A program made the position numbers and the translations under genes. A stretch of DNA of 23,922 nt from NCBI GenBank assembly GCA_009801015.1, contig VHZZ01000280.1, positions 114,449-138,370 on the forward strand, read 5' to 3'. Positions 20,341-23,922 of this stretch are shown here, piece by piece. This stretch comes from Silene noctiflora (taxonomy: Eukaryota > Streptophyta > Magnoliopsida > Caryophyllales > Caryophyllaceae). Position 1 is the first letter of the stretch; each line of letters begins with the position of its first letter. Under the pieces are notes generated by a model that worked only from the letters and a program-made list of their open reading frames with translations, searched no databases and was not told the DNA's origin.

Positions 20341-20794
20341 CCTTACTACGGCACAAAATAAAATTCTAGTAAATAAGTACTCCCTAATATACAAGTCCTA
20401 AATTTCAATAATTCATTAAGAAGGACATTTCATCGCTGGCCATCTTCCAACTTACTTTCGCTTATTTTTAGACAAGTTTCGTTCCCCTATAATTTGCGGT
20501 TGCCATTGAGGCACTAGCGGACCGAGGAATTATAGATATAAATTTTCATTACATAAATTTCATCAACATTACATAACAAAGTAATGTCCTCGAAGAATGC
20601 TATAGAAAAATCAACACACTCTTAATTTTTGGGGCAATCAACAAACCAAAAGTGAATTGAAACAAACAAGAATCAAAATATCAAATCAATCAGCATAAAG
20701 AAATTCAAGTATTCAAACACAAATACGATTGAATTAGGGATTTATTAAATTAGGGTTTGAAAGTTGAGAAATAAATTAAATTAGTGATGATAAC

Positions 20795-20905
20795 CTGCGG
20801 TGGCGGAGGAAAAGAGGAGTCCAAGAGGCGGCGAGCGGTGGTGGTTTCTGCGACGGGCCACGAGGTGTTGGTGGTGGAGACGGCGAGATGGTGGTCTTGG
20901 TGGAG
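20795..20905 (-). other. 5'UTR exon of the BCCIP gene
   Basis: On the minus strand a CCACC/CCGCC-rich leader ends ccgcag|gttatc (donor at 20794-20793). The matching acceptor gtgccgtag lies at 20346, four bases before the ATG. A leader intron of about 450 bp is thereby implied. The upstream limit is placed about 30 bases after the TATA-like word at 20933-20941. The plus-strand frame across this stretch (RRGGERWW...) is its antisense shadow. Confidence 0.6.
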
Positions 20906-20932
20906 GAGGTGGTTATAGGAGATGTTTAGAGA

Positions 20933-20941
20933 AATATAAAC
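20933..20941 (-). promoter_or_regulatory. TATA-like box of the BCCIP gene
   Basis: Minus strand tttatattt, about 30 bases before the GC-rich leader begins. The position suits a core promoter. No other motif was assigned. Confidence 0.45.
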
Positions 20942-21095
20942 AAAGGTGTGTTGTGGTTAGGGATGGCAGTGGGCTCGAGACCGACCTAGATGCTTCGGGT
21001 CGAAATCAAATGGGTCGTGTATGAACTTCCACGTGGGTTTGCCCGTGATAAGGGCAATAACAATGGTAAGTTGGTAACATATGAGGAGTTTCAAC

Positions 21096-21148
21096 CATAT
21101 AAGGAACTCCATAACCATTAAGCTAGAAAATAAGGAGTTCCTTATATG
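21096..21148. repeat. Perfect 15-bp inverted repeat with a 23-base loop
   Basis: catataaggaactcc (21096-21110) is the exact reverse complement of ggagttccttatatg (21134-21148). The surrounding AT-rich text (gggcaataacaatgg at about 21050) has the look of a MITE end, but no matching far end was found, so the element class is open. Confidence 0.65.
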
Positions 21149-21309
21149 AAACGGGTTTTTAAAGTAAGAAAACAATTTCATGATATGAAAAGAGAGAAAA
21201 AGAGAATCCACAAATAAAGCATGGAACATTTATCATAGAGGATAAATAAAAAGTTTAATATATGGTGATGTGTGCTCGTGTGTCAATGAACATATATTCT
21301 ATGAAATTA

Positions 21310-21400
21310 CAACTGACCCCACGTGGAGCGTGTTGCCTACTTTGGACCGTGGAGCCCACACTCGGAAATGGAGTTTCGGACCAATTAGAGCTGCCATATG
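21310..21400 (+). pseudogene. FRA8 tail fragment (copy B)
   Basis: 'TWSVLPTLDRGAHTR' corresponds to 'TWNVLRTLDRGTYTR' at the C-terminus of the intact FRA8 gene. Only about the last 25 codons are present, without the rest of the gene, so it is a duplication remnant. The intact gene's stop codon position is not conserved here. Confidence 0.8.
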
Positions 21401-21738
21401 CGGGTATCTCGTCTTTGGTGGATATTCTTTGTTATGGTTACTAGTTATGACAAGTTAACAGCATTCACAATTGATTTAACTAACAAAGCGTCTTACTTAT
21501 GATACATTATCCGTCACAAGCTGAAAACGGATAGTGCCCCTCTTACAATAAGACAAGTGGGAATCTAGGGTTGCATTTGAATCAGTGATAGCTGAGAGGA
21601 CAAGAATCGTAAAATTTAACTATAAGCTTCAAAAATTTTCTCGTCTGAAGTAGCATTGCCCGCCTACTAACATTTCTTTTAGTTTCGCCATTGATAAACG
21701 AAGATACTTGATTTTACGGTGTCACATGGAGGAGTTCC

Positions 21739-21976
21739 AATTCATGGACTATACCACCAGTTGTATTAGTTGTACGGTGTAGAATCTGAGCTTTGTAATA
21801 AAGTATCTGAGCTTTATTTTAAAATATATGAGCTTTATTAGAAAGTATCTGAACTCATCCATTTACACATTAAAAATATAAACTTTGAATTAGCTCAGAA
21901 AAAATACACATAAGCTCAGATACTTATCCCTTGGTTGTACAATGCTTATATACAACTGGATGTATAATCCTATTTG
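21739..21976. mobile_element. 238-bp MULE-like MITE with 12-bp flanking repeat
   Basis: TGGAGGAGTTCC occurs on both flanks (21727-21738 and 21977-21988). The ends carry imperfect terminal inverted repeats (ggactatacc-accagttgtat... against the reverse complement of ...atacaactggatgtataatcc). The interior has inverted 'atctgagctt' words (tctgagcttt near 21787, aagctcagata near 21913). Copy A of the segmental duplication has a single (t)ggagtagttcc with no insert, i.e. the empty site. The long target duplication suggests a Mutator-derived element. Confidence 0.75.
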
Positions 21977-22089
21977 TGGAGGAGTTCCTCATTGTTTACT
22001 GATATATGAGAAAGTTTCGATTAGGTGACGCAATTTGATTCGAGAAAAAAGACAATGCATGTATGATAAATTGATAATCGAATATAGTG

Positions 22090-22770
22090 GAGATCTTTAT
22101 TTATTTATTTATTTATTTATTTTTTTAAAGAAAAGAACAATTCATTAATAGAACGTCATACGACACTTACAAAAAAATACGTATAATCGAAAACAAATCT
22201 AATGGAAACCAAAGAAAAAAATTTCTCTTATAAACTAGGATCTCAAAACAGCATCTAACGCTCGTCTTATTATCGTTATGTTCATGTAGTTTTTTAGAGG
22301 ATCCTTCGTTTGATCTGGTTCCAAAGATCGTTGACAAATCAACTGTATCCTTTGAAAGAACACGCTAAGAACCAATATTACTGATGTGACTAAAGTCACT
22401 AAACCCATGAATAAATGGAAAACCCCCGAAATAAGGGACTGACAAACGATTCTTACCAAAAGGGAGACTTTTATTGAATAAAATATAGATCTACATACTA
22501 TTAATTGAAATAGAAAATAATTTCGGGGCTTACCATCGATTGATAATCAATGAAAGCTCCCGTGTTTAATTGATGGAGCTTGTGTTTAATTGATGGAGCT
22601 TCTTATCCTGTCATTTGTTTACGTTTGAGTATATACTATAGGGTAGATTTACGTTTGAGTATATACTTTGTTAGTATATAAAAGAGAAATAAAATCGTAA
22701 GATAAAGAAAGTATTAAATATTGATTCTTATGTGCCAATATGATAAGTGTAATATTATCAGTAATGCCGT
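22090..22770 (-). mobile_element. Insertion-like block with an (AAAT)n tail in minus orientation, class uncertain
   Basis: This block is absent from copy A of the duplication. On the plus strand it opens with (ATTT)n at about 22098-22126; on the minus strand that is a terminal (AAAT)n tail preceded by a TTATTAATGAATTG-type 3' end, as in plant non-LTR retroposons. A minus-strand frame at 22459-22235 (74 residues, with a hydrophobic run VFHLFMGLVTLVTSVILVLSVFF) has no recognised domain. The far boundary is unclear, since the 22480-22740 stretch contains small tandem duplications. Confidence 0.4.
22562..22667 (+). repeat. Two short tandem/direct duplications
   Basis: gtgtttaattgatggagctt occurs twice back to back (22562-22581, 22582-22601). 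tttacgtttgagtatatact occurs twice nearby (about 22618-22637 and 22648-22667). They look like recent slippage or repair products. Confidence 0.85.
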
Positions 22771-22949
22771 TATGTATAAATCACACTTAAATAGAATTAT
22801 AATTCCTTTGATACAAATAATGACATTATAGTTTGTAGATCTTTGGATTCAGTTTACATTTACACAAAGTATTCAAATAATTTCTTTGAACACGTATTGA
22901 AGTAAGAATCACCAACATAATCCACATTTTCGTGTATAAAATAAAACAT

Positions 22950-23313
22950 TTAACATTCTGGTGTAAGAGTATGATCTCTCTTCGAATCCTGGCAATAATT
23001 ATACACCATATGATTCATCTGAGCCCATTGCATCGCCGAAACTTGTTGCGAGCTCAAAACATCCGACCCATATGGCGAGACCCTAGGAAGGCACGAACCG
23101 TAACCACTCCCTCCTAAACCGCAACCCGAAACCTTGAAATTTTTGTATCTTCCCACAAAGGGAGAATAGTTGTAATCAGCCTTGTACTTTCCATCCTCTG
23201 TGGCCCATGAAGATGCATCCCAAATGGACCCATAAGCCCACATCGGCCTGTTTGGAAATGTTGCATCGTTTTTCCTTGGGTATCTTCTTATTGGGACATC
23301 ATCTACAAAGAAT
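22950..23313 (-). CDS. Last exon of an XTH31/32-type xyloglucan endotransglucosylase/hydrolase
   Basis: On the minus strand an acceptor (tttgcag, 23320-23314) opens an exon that reads [76 protein letters not shown] and ends MVYNYC...DHTLTPEC and a stop. This is the C-terminal part of GH16 XTH proteins of group III-A (XTH31/XTH32), including the XET_C cysteines; those enzymes cut and rejoin xyloglucan in the apoplast. The catalytic HDEIDFEFLG exon should lie upstream (beyond 23313) but is not found in the 600 bp left, so the gene either continues past the window or this is only a duplicated 3' exon. The exon itself has no stop or frame change. It converges tail-to-tail with the FRA8 fragment. 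Confidence 0.8.
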
Positions 23314-23922
23314 CTGCAAAGCGGGCCGAAATCACGGGTTAACAAGACAAATAAATGGATGAGACAGAAAACAGAATGCATAGAAATGACAACCTCTTGT
23401 GTCATCCGTTTTAAGAGAGACAACTAAAATCCGAGATGATATGCTTATTTGCCCATGAATTTCATTCTTTGCATGTTTGATTATTTGTGGAAACCTACTT
23501 CCAATATGTATAAAGACAATAAGACATCATGCATGACACTAGAGCCTAGGGGTACGACTTTGGGATATAGGACATCATATCCAGTGTCGGAAGTAGGACG
23601 GAAAAAGTTATTAAGGAGCCAAAGAGTAATAATAATAAGGTAAACTCGAAAAATTGGTGAAGTTTTAATTGTAATTTGTCAAACTTTTGATCGTCCAGAA
23701 AAAGCGAGTGTTCCTTTAAGTCTGTCAGTTGTCGGACATGTCATTGGTCACATGGATGTTAAAAGGGTTTGATCAAGTAAAAAATATGACGAATAATAAA
23801 ATTCAAACATACGACCAATCGTCCATAATATGTCCTCTACATTTCAATTGCATTATCATGTTTTGAAATCAACATCGATCGATGAACCATAATTTTATTT
23901 CATGTCAAGTATGCATCAATTA
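23314..23922. other. Probable XTH intron or flanking DNA, no exon recognised
   Basis: I searched the minus strand for the XTH catalytic motif and the preceding HEYAILW-type text and found nothing. AT-rich and intron-like. Confidence 0.5.

Larger units (their letters stand above)
21310..23277. repeat. Segmental duplication copy B (FRA8 tail fragment plus XTH exon)
   Basis: Collinear with 16720-17775 but expanded by two insertions, the MITE at 21739-21976 and a block of roughly 22090-22770. The left junction near 21309 falls inside the FRA8 last exon. Confidence 0.8.

Noticed and set aside
20800-21024. Arg/Gly/Trp-rich plus-strand frame
   Set aside because: It is the antisense of the CCACC/CCGCC-rich 5'UTR exon of BCCIP.
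1-23922. CRISPR arrays, operons, tRNA or rRNA genes, LTR retroelements
   Set aside because: Looked for and not seen; the window is ordinary plant nuclear DNA and no paired long terminal repeats or retroviral-type coding could be read.

Overview
The window is nuclear DNA of a flowering plant. It shows long AT-rich GT-AG introns, a leucine-rich-repeat (LRR) receptor-like gene of the plant LRR-VIII type, a wall glycosyltransferase of the FRA8/IRX7 type, a xyloglucan endotransglucosylase/hydrolase (XTH) 3' exon and a BCCIP/BCP1 homologue. Helitron, MULE-type MITE and LINE remnants fill the spaces. Short 'taagacggtct'-like pieces in non-coding DNA suggest Caryophyllales, but this is only an impression. 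One assembly gap (10654-10743) and a lone N (16011) are present.

Layout. 1-1110: repeat-rich DNA ending in a Helitron 3' terminus. 1600-9901 (+): the LRR receptor-like gene, with a probable 5' leader (exon-like pieces near 1610-1682, 2639-2826 and 4608-4628) and 15 coding exons from 4629 to 9901. They encode 634 residues: signal peptide, LRR ectodomain, cysteine-rich juxtamembrane region, one membrane segment and a short Cys-rich tail, but no kinase domain. Its introns hold four copies of one MITE family and a decayed RTE-like LINE. 10046-11868: pieces of a second, broken copy of the receptor gene on both sides of the gap. 12391-12492: a GC-rich foldback. 12770-16796 (+): a complete four-exon FRA8/IRX7-type GT47 gene of 447 residues, with a Helitron inside intron 3. 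18365-20340 (-): a complete eight-exon BCCIP/BCP1 gene of 332 residues plus a 5'UTR exon near 20795-20905. 22950-23313 (-): the last exon of an XTH31/32-type gene.

The FRA8 3' end and the convergent XTH 3' end form a duplicated block: copy A at about 16720-17775 and copy B at about 21310-23277. In copy A FRA8 is whole and XTH is a wreck. In copy B FRA8 is only a tail fragment and the XTH exon is clean. Copy B also carries a 238-bp MITE with target-site duplication that copy A lacks, so copy A serves as the empty site.

The genes do not form an operon-like system. FRA8 (xylan) and XTH (xyloglucan) both act on the cell wall, and the receptor ectodomain is of the HPCA1 (apoplastic H2O2 sensing) kind; these links are thematic only. 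I did not find a convincing new multi-gene system. The most unusual object is the kinase-less receptor with its Cys-rich tail, which is also seen in the decayed duplicate. All exon structures come from manual reading of splice sites and reading-phase bookkeeping, not from transcript data.
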